From an uncultured Prevotella sp. (GTDB lineage: Bacteria > Bacteroidota > Bacteroidia > Bacteroidales > Bacteroidaceae), in the NCBI GenBank assembly GCA_900315955.1, contig ONBC01000031.1, forward strand, positions 1 through 48,681: a stretch of DNA of 48,681 nucleotides, read 5' to 3'. Positions within the stretch are counted from its first letter, which is position 1. Each line of letters starts with the position of its first letter. The notes beneath the pieces were generated by a model that saw only the letters and a list, made by a program, of their open reading frames with translations, ran no database searches and was not told the DNA's origin. This document shows, in pieces, positions 16,822-27,900 of the stretch. The translations under genes and the position numbers were made by a program.

Positions 16822-17868
16822 TTATTTTGAAGCATTCTTCTTTAATTCCTCAACCTCTTTCTGCAGCGCATTGAGCTGCTTGTAAAGTTCCGGGAGCTTG
16901 TTCACCAAGGCATGACTTCTGAAGAACGCCATTTTGCCTACCGGAGGCGTGCCGATGAGCGTCTGGTTGCTCTCAAGAGAAGAAGGAGCGCCCGACTGCG
17001 CGCCAAGCAGCACCCTGTCGCCGATCTTGATATGACCGGAGATGCCTACTTGTCCGCCAAACATACACCATTGTCCGACCGTTGTAGAGCCGGCAACGCC
17101 GACCTGTGCCGACATGACCGTATTCTCACCGATGTCTGTGTTGTGAGCAATCTGTACGAGGTTGTCGAGCTTGACGCCCTTGCGCACGGTTGTCGTGCCC
17201 ATGGTGGAACGGTCGATGCAGGTGTTGGCACCAATCTCCACATTGTCCTCTATCGTCACGATGCCGAGCTGCGGAATTTTGTCATACTGATTGGTCTCGG
17301 GATTGGGAGCAAACCCGAATCCGTCGGCACCGATGACGGCTCCCGAATGCAAGGTCACGTTGTTGCCGATGTGGCATCCGTAATAAATGCTCACGTGGGG
17401 ATAGAAAAGACAGTTGTCACCCACCTTCACATTCTCCATGATGGTGACGTTGGGATAGATCTGACAACCGTCGCCGATCTCTGCGCCGTCACCGATATAC
17501 GCGAAGGCTCCTACGTAGCAGTCTTTGCCGACCTTGGCTTTGGGTGAGATGAATGCGAGCGGGTCAATGCCTTTCTTCTTGGGAAGGTTAGCGGCGTAAA
17601 GCTGAAGGAGCTTAGCCACACAGTCGCGTGCGTTCTTTACGCGAATGAGCGTGGTCTTTACAGGATGTTCGAAATGGAGGCTGTCGTCCACGAGGACGAT
17701 GCTTGCCTTCGTGTCGTAGATGTACTGAACATATTTGGGATTGGCAAGGAAAGAAATGGAGCCGGGTGTCCCTTCTTCAATCTTTGCGAAGGTATGCACC
17801 ATGGCGTTCTCGTCTCCTTCCACGCGGCCCTGAATGAACTGGGCTATCTGTTTAGCAGAAAATTCCAT
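16822..17868 (-). CDS. lpxD: UDP-3-O-acylglucosamine N-acyltransferase LpxD
   Basis: LpxD attaches the second, N-linked hydroxyacyl chain in lipid A synthesis. The 348-residue protein has an N-terminal uridine-binding domain (residues 1-100, with [11 protein letters not shown]), then about ten left-handed beta-helix hexapeptide coils ([15 protein letters not shown] and similar), the catalytic His242 in [12 protein letters not shown], and a C-terminal helix ([20 protein letters not shown]) for trimer and ACP contacts. It is the first gene of the minus-strand unit lpxD-lpxC/fabZ-lpxA-miaA. Confidence 0.96.
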   Translation of the reverse strand: MEFSAKQIAQFIQGRVEGDENAMVHTFAKIEEGTPGSISFLANPKYVQYIYDTKASIVLVDDSLHFEHPVKTTLIRVKNARDCVAKLLQLYAANLPKKKGIDPLAFISPKAKVGKDCYVGAFAYIGDGAEIGDGCQIYPNVTIMENVKVGDNCLFYPHVSIYYGCHIGNNVTLHSGAVIGADGFGFAPNPETNQYDKIPQLGIVTIEDNVEIGANTCIDRSTMGTTTVRKGVKLDNLVQIAHNTDIGENTVMSAQVGVAGSTTVGQWCMFGGQVGISGHIKIGDRVLLGAQSGAPSSLESNQTLIGTPPVGKMAFFRSHALVNKLPELYKQLNALQKEVEELKKNASK

Positions 17869-17932
17869 TCTATTATTGCGATAACTATTATATAGGACGT
17901 TTGTAAGACGTCATGTTTATGAAATGTTTCTG

Positions 17933-17940
17933 CAAAAATA
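17933..17940 (-). promoter_or_regulatory. -7 element of the lpx operon promoter
   Basis: The minus strand reads TATTTTTG here, 64 bases before the lpxD ATG. The -33 element is weak, so this call rests on the -7 box and on the operon start. Confidence 0.5.
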
Positions 17941-17997
17941 ATGAATTATTCTCGAATAAAGGGAGAGTGGATAGATTATTTGCTATTTTTATAACGC

Positions 17998-18031
17998 AAA
18001 CGGCGTATAGTTGCACACTTATACGCCGTTT
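17998..18031 (-). terminator. Hairpin terminator after pyrF
   Basis: A perfect 12-bp stem (17998-18009 with 18020-18031) surrounds a 10-base loop 10 bases past the pyrF stop. The minus-strand tail (TTTGCG then TTATAAAAAT) is only partly T-rich, so termination may be incomplete. Confidence 0.75.
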
Positions 18032-18041
18032 GTGAATAAAA

Positions 18042-18863
18042 TCAGAGAGCTTCGAGCTCTTTTTGCATCTGCTGTTGCAGCTCTTTTGCTTTTTCGCGCG
18101 CTGCTTCAGCGAAGTGCTCGTCATGCCCGGCATAGATGATGCCGCGGCTCGAGTTGACGAGAAGTCCGCAATCCTTGATCATGCCGTATTTGCACACTTC
18201 CTGTAAGCTGCCACCCTGTGCGCCAACGCCGGGAACGAGCAGGAAATGGTTGGGTGCGACCTTACGGATGTCCTCAAACATCTGTCCTTGGGTGGCACCC
18301 ACGACATACATCATGTTGTCTTCGGTACCCCACTGTTGTGTTTTCTTGATTACTTTCTCAAAGAGACGCTCACCGGCTTTGTCTTCTGTGAGCTGGAAGT
18401 CGTGACTGCCTTTGTTGCTTGTCAGTGCCAGGACGATCGTCCACTTGTCTTTATATTCAAGAAACGGGGTGAGGCTGTCCTCGCCCATGTAGGGAGCCAC
18501 GGTGAGGGCATCGACATTGAGGTTCCCGAAGAACGACTTGGCATACATCGCTGAGGTGTTGCCGATGTCGCCGCGCTTGGCATCAGCGATGATGAAATGC
18601 TTCGGATAAGCACCGTGAAGATAGTTGACGGTCTTCTCGAGTGCGTTCATTCCATCGAGCCCGCAGCACTCATAGAATGCCAGATTGGGCTTGTAGGCTA
18701 CGCAGTAAGGGGCGGTGGCATCAATGATTGCCTTGTTGAACTCGAAGATGGCATCTTTGTCGCCCTTCATAAAGTCGGGGATCTTGTTGATATCCGTGTC
18801 AAGACCTACACAGAGAAACGACTTCTTTCTGAAGATCTCCTTGACAAGTTCTTGTCTGTTCAT
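18042..18863 (-). CDS. pyrF: Orotidine 5'-phosphate decarboxylase
   Basis: PyrF makes UMP from OMP in pyrimidine synthesis. This 273-residue protein is the longer, type 2 form. It starts [22 protein letters not shown] with the substrate-binding Asp, and carries the catalytic Lys/Asp array in [24 protein letters not shown] near residue 210 binds the phosphate, and [10 protein letters not shown] follows. It is the last gene of the secA operon, 15 bases after a short ORF. Confidence 0.95.
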   Translation of the reverse strand: MNRQELVKEIFRKKSFLCVGLDTDINKIPDFMKGDKDAIFEFNKAIIDATAPYCVAYKPNLAFYECCGLDGMNALEKTVNYLHGAYPKHFIIADAKRGDIGNTSAMYAKSFFGNLNVDALTVAPYMGEDSLTPFLEYKDKWTIVLALTSNKGSHDFQLTEDKAGERLFEKVIKKTQQWGTEDNMMYVVGATQGQMFEDIRKVAPNHFLLVPGVGAQGGSLQEVCKYGMIKDCGLLVNSSRGIIYAGHDEHFAEAAREKAKELQQQMQKELEAL

Positions 18864-18878
18864 AATAATATAAGCTTA

Positions 18879-19019
18879 TTATTTGGTGTTCTCAATCTTG
18901 GGTTTCTCCGCAGCCTGCTTTTCCTTCCGCTTGACGAGCCTCACGAGGAAGTCTTCGGGCTGCATGGTCTCCTCATCCTTCGAGTAGTCTTCTTGCTTAC
19001 GTGTCCAGAATCGTGCCAT
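18879..19019 (-). CDS. Small basic protein of unknown function (46 aa)
   Basis: A 46-codon ORF fits snugly between prfA (16-base gap) and pyrF (15-base gap) in the same direction, which supports it as a real gene. The product starts MARFWTRKQEDYSKDEE, continues with QPEDFLVRLVKRKEKQ and ends in a Lys/Glu-rich tail. It has no signal peptide, cysteine or membrane segment and may be a small nucleic-acid- or ribosome-associated protein, but that is only suggested by its charge. The frame is open upstream to 19067, inside prfA; the ATG at 19019 is preferred because it clears the prfA stop. Confidence 0.65.
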   Translation of the reverse strand: MARFWTRKQEDYSKDEETMQPEDFLVRLVKRKEKQAAEKPKIENTK

Positions 19020-19035
19020 AGTGTTAAAATATTTG

Positions 19036-20151
19036 TTACAGTTCGCTTTCTTTGAGCTTCTCCGCATTCTCCGCCACGGTGAGGTGGTCGATCATGTCCT
19101 GGATATTTCCGTTCATGAATCCCTGAAGGTCGTGGATCGTGTATCCGATGCGGTGGTCCGTGACTCGTCCCTGCGGATAGTTGTAGGTACGGATCTTCGC
19201 CGATCGGTCACCCGTGGAGACGAGCGACTTGCGACGGCTCTGGATGTCGCCTACATACTTGGCATGCTCACGGTCGTAGACGAAGGTGTAGAGGCGGCTC
19301 AGGGCGCGCTCTTTGTTCTTTGGCTGGTCACGTGTCTCCGTACACTCGATGAGGATCTCCTCCTCCTCGCCGGTCTCTGGATTCTTCCAGGGATAGCGCA
19401 AACGCACGCCGGAGCTCACCTTGTTGACGTTCTGGCCACCAGCACCACTCGAGCGGAAGGTGTCCCATTTGATCTTGCTCTCGTCGATATGCACCTCAAA
19501 CTTTTCTGCTTCCGGCAGCACCGCCACCGTCGCAGCACTCGTGTGCATACGGCCCTGTGTCTCCGTGGCGGGCACACGCTGCACACGGTGCACGCCCGAC
19601 TCATATTTGAGTGTACCGTATACGTTGTCACCGCTCACCGCGAAGTCGATCTCCTTGTAGCCTCCTACGGCTCCCTCATTGAAAGAGGTGACGCTCACAG
19701 ACCAGCCTTTGGAGTCGCAGTAGCGTTTGTACATATTGAAGAGGTCACCGGCGAAGAGCGCAGCTTCGTCGCCACCCGTCCCGGCACGGATCTCCATCTG
19801 CACGTTCTTCGCGTCTTCGGGATCCTTCGGTACGAGCAGCATCTTGATCTCTTCCTCGAGCTTTGGCTGCAGCTCTTCGTTCTCCTGCAGTTCTTCTCTC
19901 GCCATCGCTTTCATGTCGGGGTCACTCTCGTTGACGATGATGTCCTTCGACTCTTTGATGGCATTGAGGCAGGCGACATAACGCTTCCGTGCGTCCATGA
20001 TGTCGCCCAACTCCTTGTATTCCTTTGTCAACTTGACATAGCGGCTCTGGTCAGCGATGACCTCGGGGTCGGTGATGAGTGTCGATACCTCTTCGTACCG
20101 GGCCTCGAGTCCGTCAAGTTTCTGTAATATTGAATTGTTTTCTTCAGCCAT
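19036..20151 (-). CDS. prfA: Peptide chain release factor 1
   Basis: RF1 reads UAA and UAG and releases the finished peptide. The 371-residue protein has the N-terminal helical domain, the tripeptide anticodon-type motif in RVQRVPATETQGR (P-A-T, as in RF1, not S-P-F of RF2) and the catalytic GGQ loop in RSSGAGGQNVNK, followed by a slightly extended region (WKNPETGEEEEI) before the usual RDQPKNKERAL. Start at MAEENNS (20151) is chosen over an upstream in-frame ATG (20175). It sits between purM and a short ORF. Confidence 0.95.
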   Translation of the reverse strand: MAEENNSILQKLDGLEARYEEVSTLITDPEVIADQSRYVKLTKEYKELGDIMDARKRYVACLNAIKESKDIIVNESDPDMKAMAREELQENEELQPKLEEEIKMLLVPKDPEDAKNVQMEIRAGTGGDEAALFAGDLFNMYKRYCDSKGWSVSVTSFNEGAVGGYKEIDFAVSGDNVYGTLKYESGVHRVQRVPATETQGRMHTSAATVAVLPEAEKFEVHIDESKIKWDTFRSSGAGGQNVNKVSSGVRLRYPWKNPETGEEEEILIECTETRDQPKNKERALSRLYTFVYDREHAKYVGDIQSRRKSLVSTGDRSAKIRTYNYPQGRVTDHRIGYTIHDLQGFMNGNIQDMIDHLTVAENAEKLKESEL

Positions 20152-20191
20152 TATTGATGATCTTTCGGCGTACAATAAACGGTCGCCTCTA

Positions 20192-21355
20192 TTAATAGTT
20201 GAATTCTCCGTATTCTGAATGGATAGTCAGCGAGCGCTTCCCTTCCTCGATGTGTCCGATGACCTGTGCGTCGATGTTGAAGCTCTTGCTCACGGCGATG
20301 ACCTTGTCGGCAACCTCTGGCCGCACATAGATCTCCATGCGGTGCCCCATGTTAAACACTTGGTACATCTCTTTCCAGTCGGTGCCGGAGCAGTCGTGGA
20401 TGATCTTGAACAACGGTGGGATGGGGAACATGTTGTCTTTCACGACGCGGCAGTTCTCGCCTACGAAGTGCAGCACCTTGGTCTGTGCGCCGCCTGTGCA
20501 GTGCACCATTCCGTGGATCTCGGGGCGCATCTCGTCGAGCAGTCGTTTGATGACAGGCGCATAGGTGCGGGTGGGGGAGAGTACGAGCTGTCCGGCATCG
20601 ACATCGAGCCCCTCGATCTTATCCGTGAGATGGTACTTGCCACTGTAGACGAGCTCATCGGGCACCGCGTGGTCGTAGCTCTCGGGGAACTTCTCAGCGA
20701 GATACTTGGCAAAGACATCGTGGCGGGCACTCGTCAGTCCGTTGCTTCCCATGCCTCCGTTGTAACGGTCCTCATAGGTTGCTTGTCCTGTGGAACTCAA
20801 GCCTACGATGACATCGCCCGGACGGATGTTGGCATTGTTGATGACGTCGCTGCGCTTCATGCGGCAGGTCACCGTAGAGTCGACGATGATCGTCCTCACG
20901 AGGTCGCCGACATCCGCCGTCTCACCACCAGTGGGATAAATGCCGATACCCATCTCGCGAAGCTGACCTAAGAACTCATCCGTGCCATTGATGACGGCGG
21001 AGATGACCTCTCCGGGTACGAGCATCTTGTTGCGCCCTATCGTGGAAGATACGAGGATGTTGTCTACCGCTCCTACACAGAGCAGGTCGTCGGTGTTCAT
21101 CACCACAGCATCCTGAGCGATACCTTTCCATACACTCAGGTCACCCGTCTCTTTCCAGTACATATAAGCCAATGACGACTTCGTGCCGGCACCATCCGCG
21201 TGCATGATGTTGCAATAGTCAGGATCACCGCCGAGCGTGTCGGGGATAATCTTGCAGAAAGCCTGCGGGAAGATACCCTTGTCGATGTTCTTGATAGCGT
21301 TGTGAACATCCTCCTTGGCGGCTGATACACCGCGCATCATATATCTGTTGTCCAT
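20192..21355 (-). CDS. purM: Phosphoribosylformylglycinamidine cyclo-ligase (AIR synthase)
   Basis: PurM closes the imidazole ring in purine synthesis, using ATP. The 387-residue protein has the PurM/SelD fold: MRGVSAAKEDVHNAIKNI at the start, HADGAGTKSSLAYMYW (conserved ATP-phosphate and substrate loop), AQDAVVMNTDDLLCVGA and PTGGETADVGDL. It is longer than the E. coli enzyme (345) and is the Bacteroidota form. purC lies three genes upstream in the same operon. The aroE-purM spacer carries the 14-bp minisatellite described separately. Confidence 0.9.
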   Translation of the reverse strand: MDNRYMMRGVSAAKEDVHNAIKNIDKGIFPQAFCKIIPDTLGGDPDYCNIMHADGAGTKSSLAYMYWKETGDLSVWKGIAQDAVVMNTDDLLCVGAVDNILVSSTIGRNKMLVPGEVISAVINGTDEFLGQLREMGIGIYPTGGETADVGDLVRTIIVDSTVTCRMKRSDVINNANIRPGDVIVGLSSTGQATYEDRYNGGMGSNGLTSARHDVFAKYLAEKFPESYDHAVPDELVYSGKYHLTDKIEGLDVDAGQLVLSPTRTYAPVIKRLLDEMRPEIHGMVHCTGGAQTKVLHFVGENCRVVKDNMFPIPPLFKIIHDCSGTDWKEMYQVFNMGHRMEIYVRPEVADKVIAVSKSFNIDAQVIGHIEEGKRSLTIHSEYGEFNY

Positions 21356-21407
21356 TTCCTTTTATTATTCTCTATTCTTCATTGTTAATTTCTCACTCCA
21401 CACTAAG

Positions 21408-21517
21408 CACTTAACATTAAACATTCCCCATTAAACACTTAACATTAAACACTTAACATTAAACACTTAACATTAAACATTCCCCATTAAACACTTAACA
21501 TTAAACACTTAACATTA
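21408..21517. repeat. 14-bp minisatellite between aroE and purM
   Basis: Eight units start at 21408, 21422, 21436, 21450, 21464, 21478, 21492 and 21506. Type A is CACTTAACATTAAA and type B is CATTCCCCATTAAA. The order is A-B-A-A-A-B-A-A, a duplication of a 56-bp ABAA block. The last unit runs into the aroE stop codon at 21515-21517. Confidence 0.95.
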
Positions 21518-22255
21518 TTTATTCCAGAACTCCCAGCTTGCAAATGCCTGGAGGAGCAACATCTCGAGCCCATTCTTTATGATGGCCCCTTTCTTCTTTC
21601 CTTTCGTGAGGAAGAGTGTCTCATCGGGGTTGTAGATGAGGTCGTAGAGCAGCGTGTGGTTGTCCATGGCGTTGTAGGGGAGGTCCGGACATTCGTCAGC
21701 ATGGGGGAACATGCCGCACGGCGTGCAGTTGACGATGACATTGTACTCCTTCATCATCTCCGGCGTGATATCCGTATATCTGATGGCACCGTCTTTACCT
21801 GTGCGGCTCACTTTCAGCGTCTCCAGCTTGAGCGACCGCAATCCAAACTCGATCGCTTTCGAGGCACCGCCCGTACCGAGGATCAGTGCTTTCTTGTGAT
21901 ACGGCTCCAGCAAAGGCTCTATGCTGCGTGTGAATCCGATGACATCACTGTTGTAGCCTTTGAGCACCGTTTTTTTGCCTTTGTGTTCTATCTTGATGAC
22001 GTTTACGGCACCTATCTCACTGGCTTCCGGACTGAGGCTGTCGAGATAGCTGATCACTTTCTCCTTGTATGGAATGGTCACGTTGAGACCACGGAGCTCG
22101 GGGTTGGTGTCCAAGACCTCCGGTAATTGTTCAATGGTGGGAATCTCATAGTTCTCATACACGGCATCAATGCCTTCGTTCTTGAATTTCTCATTGAAGT
22201 AACTGATAGAGAACGAGTGTCCTAAAGGATAACCTATTAATCCGTATTTATCCAT
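21515..22255 (-). CDS. aroE: Shikimate dehydrogenase
   Basis: AroE reduces 3-dehydroshikimate to shikimate with NADPH. The 246-residue protein starts MDKYGLIGYPLGHSFS, the substrate-binding signature, and has the catalytic Lys in NVTIPYKEKVI. The Rossmann loop is LGTGGASKAIEFGL, and IVNCTPCGMFP follows. It is a little shorter than E. coli AroE (272). Its stop codon lies inside a repeat unit of the minisatellite. It sits between ubiE (30-base gap) and purM. Confidence 0.94.
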   Translation of the reverse strand: MDKYGLIGYPLGHSFSISYFNEKFKNEGIDAVYENYEIPTIEQLPEVLDTNPELRGLNVTIPYKEKVISYLDSLSPEASEIGAVNVIKIEHKGKKTVLKGYNSDVIGFTRSIEPLLEPYHKKALILGTGGASKAIEFGLRSLKLETLKVSRTGKDGAIRYTDITPEMMKEYNVIVNCTPCGMFPHADECPDLPYNAMDNHTLLYDLIYNPDETLFLTKGKKKGAIIKNGLEMLLLQAFASWEFWNK

Positions 22256-22285
22256 AGTGGTGAAAGTTAATATTGAGAATCTTTA

Positions 22286-23020
22286 TTATTTCTCAGCAAA
22301 ATATAACGTGCAAATTCCGAAGGTCAGTCTCTTGAAACTCACTTTGGAGAACCCTGCTTTCTTTAAGATCTCCATCATCTTTTCTCCCTGTGGGAAGGCT
22401 TCGATGGTCGCCGTGAGATAACTGTAGGCGCTGCTGTCCTTGCTGATGAGCTTGCCGTAGACCGGTAGGAACGTGTGCGAATAGATGTGGAACAGTTGCT
22501 TCATCGGAAACGAGACAGGTGTCGTAAGCTCGGCGATGCTCAGGTGCCCGCCTTTCTTCAGCACGCGGCACATCTCCTTGAGACCTCTGTCCAGATCCTG
22601 AAAGTTGCGGATGCCGAAAGCCGCCGTCACGGCATCAAAGGTGTTGTCCTCAAACGACATGGCCATACAGTCTTCCTTCTTGAAGGATACGATGTCGTCG
22701 AGTCCGAGTTTCTTTACTTTTTCCTTACCGATATTCATCATCCCTTCAGAGATGTCGGCACCGATGAGCTTCCCGGGGTGCAGCATCTGTGCGGCAAGGA
22801 TCGCGAAGTCACCTGTTCCGGTAGCGATGTCAAGGATCGACTGGGGATGGAAAGGCGCAAGAAGACCTATTGCCTTCCTGCGCCATCCTTTGTCAATGTC
22901 CCACGACAAGCGGTGGTTGAGGGCATCATAGGTGGGGGCGATGTTGTCAAACATCTCCTCCACAAGCTGTCCCTTGTCTCCCTGCTTGCCGTAAGGCTTT
23001 ATCTTTTCCTGGTCGTACAT
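22286..23020 (-). CDS. ubiE: Demethylmenaquinone methyltransferase
   Basis: This 244-residue SAM-dependent methyltransferase carries out the last step of menaquinone synthesis; anaerobic Bacteroidota use menaquinone, so the MenG activity is meant rather than ubiquinone synthesis. SAM motif I is [13 protein letters not shown], preceded by the UbiE signature [26 protein letters not shown]; the second signature covers [24 protein letters not shown]. It lies between purC and aroE. Confidence 0.94.
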   Translation of the reverse strand: MYDQEKIKPYGKQGDKGQLVEEMFDNIAPTYDALNHRLSWDIDKGWRRKAIGLLAPFHPQSILDIATGTGDFAILAAQMLHPGKLIGADISEGMMNIGKEKVKKLGLDDIVSFKKEDCMAMSFEDNTFDAVTAAFGIRNFQDLDRGLKEMCRVLKKGGHLSIAELTTPVSFPMKQLFHIYSHTFLPVYGKLISKDSSAYSYLTATIEAFPQGEKMMEILKKAGFSKVSFKRLTFGICTLYFAEK

Positions 23021-23057
23021 GAATAACCTTTCGATGATCGTGTTCGATGATTGTCGA

Positions 23058-24011
23058 TCACTTCTTGTAGTTAGCGAGCCAGTTCTTCACGTTGTTCTCG
23101 ATGCGCGCGGCGATGTCTCCTTCCTCAGCTGCTTTGTCGAACTTCTCACCAGTGATGTGCTCATAGAGCTCGATGTACCGGTCGGAGACGCTTTCAGCAT
23201 ATTCGTCGGTGATCTCCGGCATCTTCTGTCCGGGCTTGTTCATGAAGTTGTGCTCGATGAGCCACTGGCGTACGAACTCCTTGGAGAGCTGCTTCTGAGG
23301 CTCGCCTTTGGCGAAACGCTCCTCGTAGCCGTCGGCATAGAAATAGCGGCTGGAGTCCGGCGTGTGGATCTCGTCGATGAGATAGAGCTTGCCATCGCGC
23401 TTGCCGAACTCATATTTGGTGTCGACAAGGATGAGGCCGTGCTGGGCAGCGATCTCCTGACCACGGGCGAAGAGCTTGCGGGTCCAGTCCTCGATGACAG
23501 CGTAGTCCTCAGCACTGACGATACCCTGCTTGATGATCTCCTCCTTGGAGATGTTCATGTCGTGTCCCTCGTCAGCCTTTGTCGTCGGGGTGATGATCGG
23601 CTCTGGGAAACGCTCGTTCTCGCGCATGCCCTCGGGGAGCTTCACGCCGCAGAGTTCCCGGCAGCCGTTCTTGTACTCACGCCAAGCGGAGCCAGTGAGG
23701 ATGCCGCGGATGATCATCTCCACGCGGAACCCCTCACACTTGCGGCCGATGGTGACCATCGGATCAGGTGTAGCGAGTTTCCAGTTGGGGCAAATGTCGC
23801 TGGTGAGGTCAAGAAACTTAGAGGCTATCTGGTTGAGCACCTGACCTTTGAAAGGGATGCCCTTGGGGAGCACCACATCAAAAGCGGAGATACGGTCGGT
23901 GGCTACCATCACGATGAGGTTATCGTTGATGTTGTAAACGTCACGCACTTTACCATGGTAAACACTCTTCTGTCCATCGAAATGGAAATCAGTCCTTGTC
24001 AATGCTTTCAT
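23058..24011 (-). CDS. purC: Phosphoribosylaminoimidazole-succinocarboxamide synthase
   Basis: PurC joins aspartate to CAIR with ATP in purine synthesis. The 317-residue protein is the longer SAICAR synthase form: [25 protein letters not shown] is split here as [10 protein letters not shown] and [13 protein letters not shown] near the start, [20 protein letters not shown] carries the second signature and [12 protein letters not shown] the third. It lies 8 bases after phoH in the operon. Confidence 0.95.
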   Translation of the reverse strand: MKALTRTDFHFDGQKSVYHGKVRDVYNINDNLIVMVATDRISAFDVVLPKGIPFKGQVLNQIASKFLDLTSDICPNWKLATPDPMVTIGRKCEGFRVEMIIRGILTGSAWREYKNGCRELCGVKLPEGMRENERFPEPIITPTTKADEGHDMNISKEEIIKQGIVSAEDYAVIEDWTRKLFARGQEIAAQHGLILVDTKYEFGKRDGKLYLIDEIHTPDSSRYFYADGYEERFAKGEPQKQLSKEFVRQWLIEHNFMNKPGQKMPEITDEYAESVSDRYIELYEHITGEKFDKAAEEGDIAARIENNVKNWLANYKK

Positions 24012-24019
24012 TTTGCTTA

Positions 24020-24922
24020 TTATTTGATTTTAGCGAAGCTATTTTTGTCTTTCTGATTGAGGTTGACAACGGAGATACCTTCTATATTGTGCAGAATCTC
24101 CAAGGCTTCTCTCAGTCCGCTCTTCTGCTGTCGCGGCAGGTCCACCTGCGTCATGTCACCGGTGATGATCATCTTCGTGTTCCATCCCATACGCGTGAGG
24201 AACATGCGGATCTGTGCCGGGGTAGTGTTCTGCGCCTCATCGAGGATGACGACGGCATCGGATAGGGTGCGGCCGCGCATAAACGCCAAGGGCGCAATCT
24301 GGATGACATGTTTCTCCATCATATCCTGCAGCTTCACGGCAGGGATCATATCCTCCAAGGCATCGTACAGCGGCTGCAGGTAGGGATCGATCTTGTCCTT
24401 CATGTCTCCGGGAAGAAAGCCGAGCTTCTCGCCAGCTTCCACGGCAGGGCGGCTGAGGATGATCTTCTTGATGTCTTTATCTTTCAAAGCTCTCACGGCG
24501 AGGGCGATGCTGAGATAAGTCTTACCCGTTCCCGCAGGTCCTACGGCGAACACCATGTCGTTCTTGGCAAAGGCATCGAGCAGCTTCTGCTGGTTCTCTG
24601 AGCGGGCTTTGATGGGCCTTCCCGAGACACTGTAGACGAGAACGCCTTTCGTGGCATCGGCCTTCGTCTTCTGGCCTTTGACAATGTCGAGGATGTCCTC
24701 TTCCGAGAGGGTGTTGTATTTGAGGATGTGCTTGCGCATGGTCTCGATCTCCTCTTCGACCTTCGCCATGTCTTCCTCATCCCCGAGCACCCGCAGCACG
24801 TTGCCCCTGGCCACGATACGGGTCTTGGGATACAACGACTTGATCATCTGCAAGTGTCCGTTGTTGACCCCGTAGAATGTTACGGGGTCGATGTCTTCCA
24901 ATACGATGTGCTTTTCTATCAT
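24020..24922 (-). CDS. phoH: PhoH family ATPase
   Basis: This 300-residue cytoplasmic protein has a PhoH domain over residues 105-300: Walker A GPAGTGKT at 128-135, [17 protein letters not shown], and Walker [13 protein letters not shown]. An N-terminal KH-like part precedes it, as in YbeZ-type proteins, which take part in ribosome and RNA metabolism. It overlaps the secA stop by one base (TAATG), so the two should be translationally coupled. Its cellular role here is not established. Confidence 0.92.
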   Translation of the reverse strand: MIEKHIVLEDIDPVTFYGVNNGHLQMIKSLYPKTRIVARGNVLRVLGDEEDMAKVEEEIETMRKHILKYNTLSEEDILDIVKGQKTKADATKGVLVYSVSGRPIKARSENQQKLLDAFAKNDMVFAVGPAGTGKTYLSIALAVRALKDKDIKKIILSRPAVEAGEKLGFLPGDMKDKIDPYLQPLYDALEDMIPAVKLQDMMEKHVIQIAPLAFMRGRTLSDAVVILDEAQNTTPAQIRMFLTRMGWNTKMIITGDMTQVDLPRQQKSGLREALEILHNIEGISVVNLNQKDKNSFAKIK

Positions 24923-27900
24923 TATCTAAGTCCTTTGCCGTGGCAGTTCTTGAACTTCTTGCCACTTCCGCACGGACACGGATCGTTGGGCCTTGGCATC
25001 TTCTCGCGGATGATAGGCTGACGGTGCTGAGGCTCTGCCCCCTCACGTGTGTCCTGCATGGCGGCGCGGCGCTGTGCTTCCTCTATCTCGTCGATGTTGG
25101 CTTTCTGTTCGTTGAACCGCTGCTGATGCTCCTCGGGAGCGGCTTCCTGGACGGGGGCCTGCTGTTGCTGGATGGGAATCTGGCCGCGCATGAGGAACGA
25201 GGCGATGCGGTTGTTCATGTCGTCGATCATCGAATCCCACAGCTTCGCGCTCTCGAGCTTGAAGACCAGCAGCGGGTCTTTCTGCTCATAAGACGCGTTC
25301 TGTACGGAGTGGCGCAGCTCATCGAGCTGGCGGAGGTTCTCTTTCCAGTCGTCGTCGATGATATGGAGAACGACAAACTTCTCAAACTCCTTGACGATGT
25401 TCTTCGCTTCCGTCTCGTAAGCCTCCTTGAGGTTGACACGGAGCTGAACGACGTGGCGGCCGTCTGTGATCGGGATGAGGATGAACTGGTAGATGTTGCC
25501 CTGGTTCTCGTAGACATCCTTGATGACGGGGTAGGCATCGCTCTGGATGCGGTCGGTCTTGCGCTTGAACGCTGCCATGGCAGCCTGGAAGGCGCGCTCC
25601 TCGAGCTCACCGCGGTCAGAGTTCTCAAACTCCTCGGCCGTGAACGGCACCTCCATGGAGAGGATCTCAAGGAACTGCTCCTTGGCTCCCTCGAAATCGT
25701 TCCGCTCAATGATGCTCACCACACGGTCCCAGATGATGTTCGTGATATCCATGCCGATACGCTCACCCATCAGGGCGTGGCGACGTTTCTCGTAGATGAC
25801 GGTACGCTGCTTGTTCATCACGTCATCATACTCGAGGAGGTTCTTACGGATACCGAAGTTGTTTTCCTCCACCTTCTTCTGGGCGCGCTCGATACTCTTG
25901 GAGATCATCGGGCTCTCGATCCGCTCGCCATCCTCAAAGCCGAGACGGTCCATGACATGGGCGATACGCTCTGAACCGAACTTACGCATGAGCTCGTCTT
26001 CGAGCGAGACGTAGAACACGGAGGATCCGGGGTCTCCCTGACGTCCTGCACGGCCACGGAGCTGACGGTCCACACGACGGCTCTCGTGACGCGTCGTGCC
26101 GATGATAGCGAGGCCACCGGCAGCCTTCACCTCAGGTGTAAGCTTGATATCGGTACCACGACCAGCCATGTTCGTGGCGATCGTGACGGCGCCAAGCAGG
26201 CGCTCCTCGTTGTGGATGAGGCTGTCGGCTGTCTTGCCCACGAGGTTCGGGTCAGCACCTTTCTTCTTGTCAGTGGCAGCCTTGATGAGCGCTTCCTGAT
26301 AACGTACGGCTGAGGGCTTGTCAGTGAACGCCTTGCCGTCAGAGGTGATATATACCTGTCCCATCGTGCTCTTACCGGCTTCGGCCACAATTAAAGCCTC
26401 TTTCTGGTGAAGCTTGGCGTTCAGCACATGGTGTGGAATCTTGCGCATGGTCAGCATGCGGGAGAGCAGCTCGGAGATCTCGACGGAAGTCGTACCCACG
26501 AGGCACGGACGGCCTTGGACACGCATCTCCTCCACCTCCTCGATGACGGCTGCATATTTCTCGCGCTGCGTCTTATAGACGCGGTCGTCGAGGTCCTTGC
26601 GGATCACCGGACGGTTGGTAGGAATCTCCACGACATCGAGCTTGTAGATGTCCCAGAACTCACCCGCCTCCGTAGAAGCCGTACCCGTCATACCGGCGAG
26701 CTTGTGGTACATACGGAAGTAGTTCTGCAGCGTGATGGTAGCGAAGGTCTGTGTGGCAGCCTCCACCTTCACGTGCTCCTTGGCCTCGATAGCCTGGTGC
26801 AGGCCATCGCTCCAGCGGCGGCCTTCCATGATACGACCCGTCTGCTCATCGACGATCTTTACCTCGCCGTCCATGACGACATACTCATCGTCCTTGTTGA
26901 ACATCGTGTACGCCTTGAGCAGCTGCTGCAGGGTGTGCACGCGGTCGCTCTGAACGGCGTAGTGGTTGAGGAGGTCATCCTTCTTGTCGAGACGCTCTTG
27001 GTCGCTCAGTCCCTTCTCGTTCTCGAGAGCGGAGAGCTCCGAGGCGATGTCGGGGAGCACGAAGAGGTTCTTGTCGTGCACCTGGTTGGCGAGCCATTCG
27101 GCACCTTTATCCGTGAGGTCGGCGGAGTTCATCTTCTCGTCGACAACGAAATACAACGGCTTGACAGCCTCCGGCATGCGGCGGTTGTTGTTCTCCATGT
27201 AGATCTCCTCGGTCTTCTGCATGCCACTCTTGATACCCTCCTCAGAGAGGTATTTGATGAGCGCCTTGTTCTTAGGCAGTGCCTTGAAGGAACGGTAGAG
27301 GCTGAGGAAACCCTCGTCGAGGAGCTCCTGCGCCTTGTTCTTATCGGTCTCCTGGCGGCCGGCGTTGATCTTCTGGCGGGCATCGGCGAGGAGCTCTGTA
27401 GCCTGCTTGCGCTGCACCTCATAGAGCTTCTCTACGAGCGGTTGGTACTCCTCGTACATCTGGTTCTCACCCTTGGGCACGGGACCGGAAATGATGAGCG
27501 GGGTACGGGCATCATCGATCAGCACGGAGTCGACCTCATCGACGATGGCGAAATTGTGACGGCGCTGCACGAGGTCGTCGGGCGAGAGTGCCATGTTGTC
27601 ACGCAGATAGTCGAAGCCGAACTCATTGTTCGTACCGAAGGTGATATCCGCCTGGTAAGCCTTGCGGCGCTCGGGGGAGTTGGGCTGGTGTTTGTCGATA
27701 CAGTCGACGGAGAGTCCGTGGAACTCATAGAGCGGTCCCATCCACTCCGAGTCACGCTTGGCGAGGTAGTCGTTGACCGTCACCATGTGCACGCCGTTGC
27801 CTGTGAGGGCGTTGAGGAACACGGGGAGCGTAGCCACGAGGGTCTTACCCTCACCGGTAGCCATCTCAGCGATCTTGCCCTGGTGGAGGGCGATGCCACC

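Noticed and set aside
17888-18133. 81-codon minus-strand ORF overlapping pyrF
   Set aside because: It is out of frame with pyrF, runs through the terminator and the lpx promoter, and has no homology.
19021-20127. 368-codon plus-strand ORF opposite prfA
   Set aside because: Antisense shadow of RF1 with no recognisable domain.
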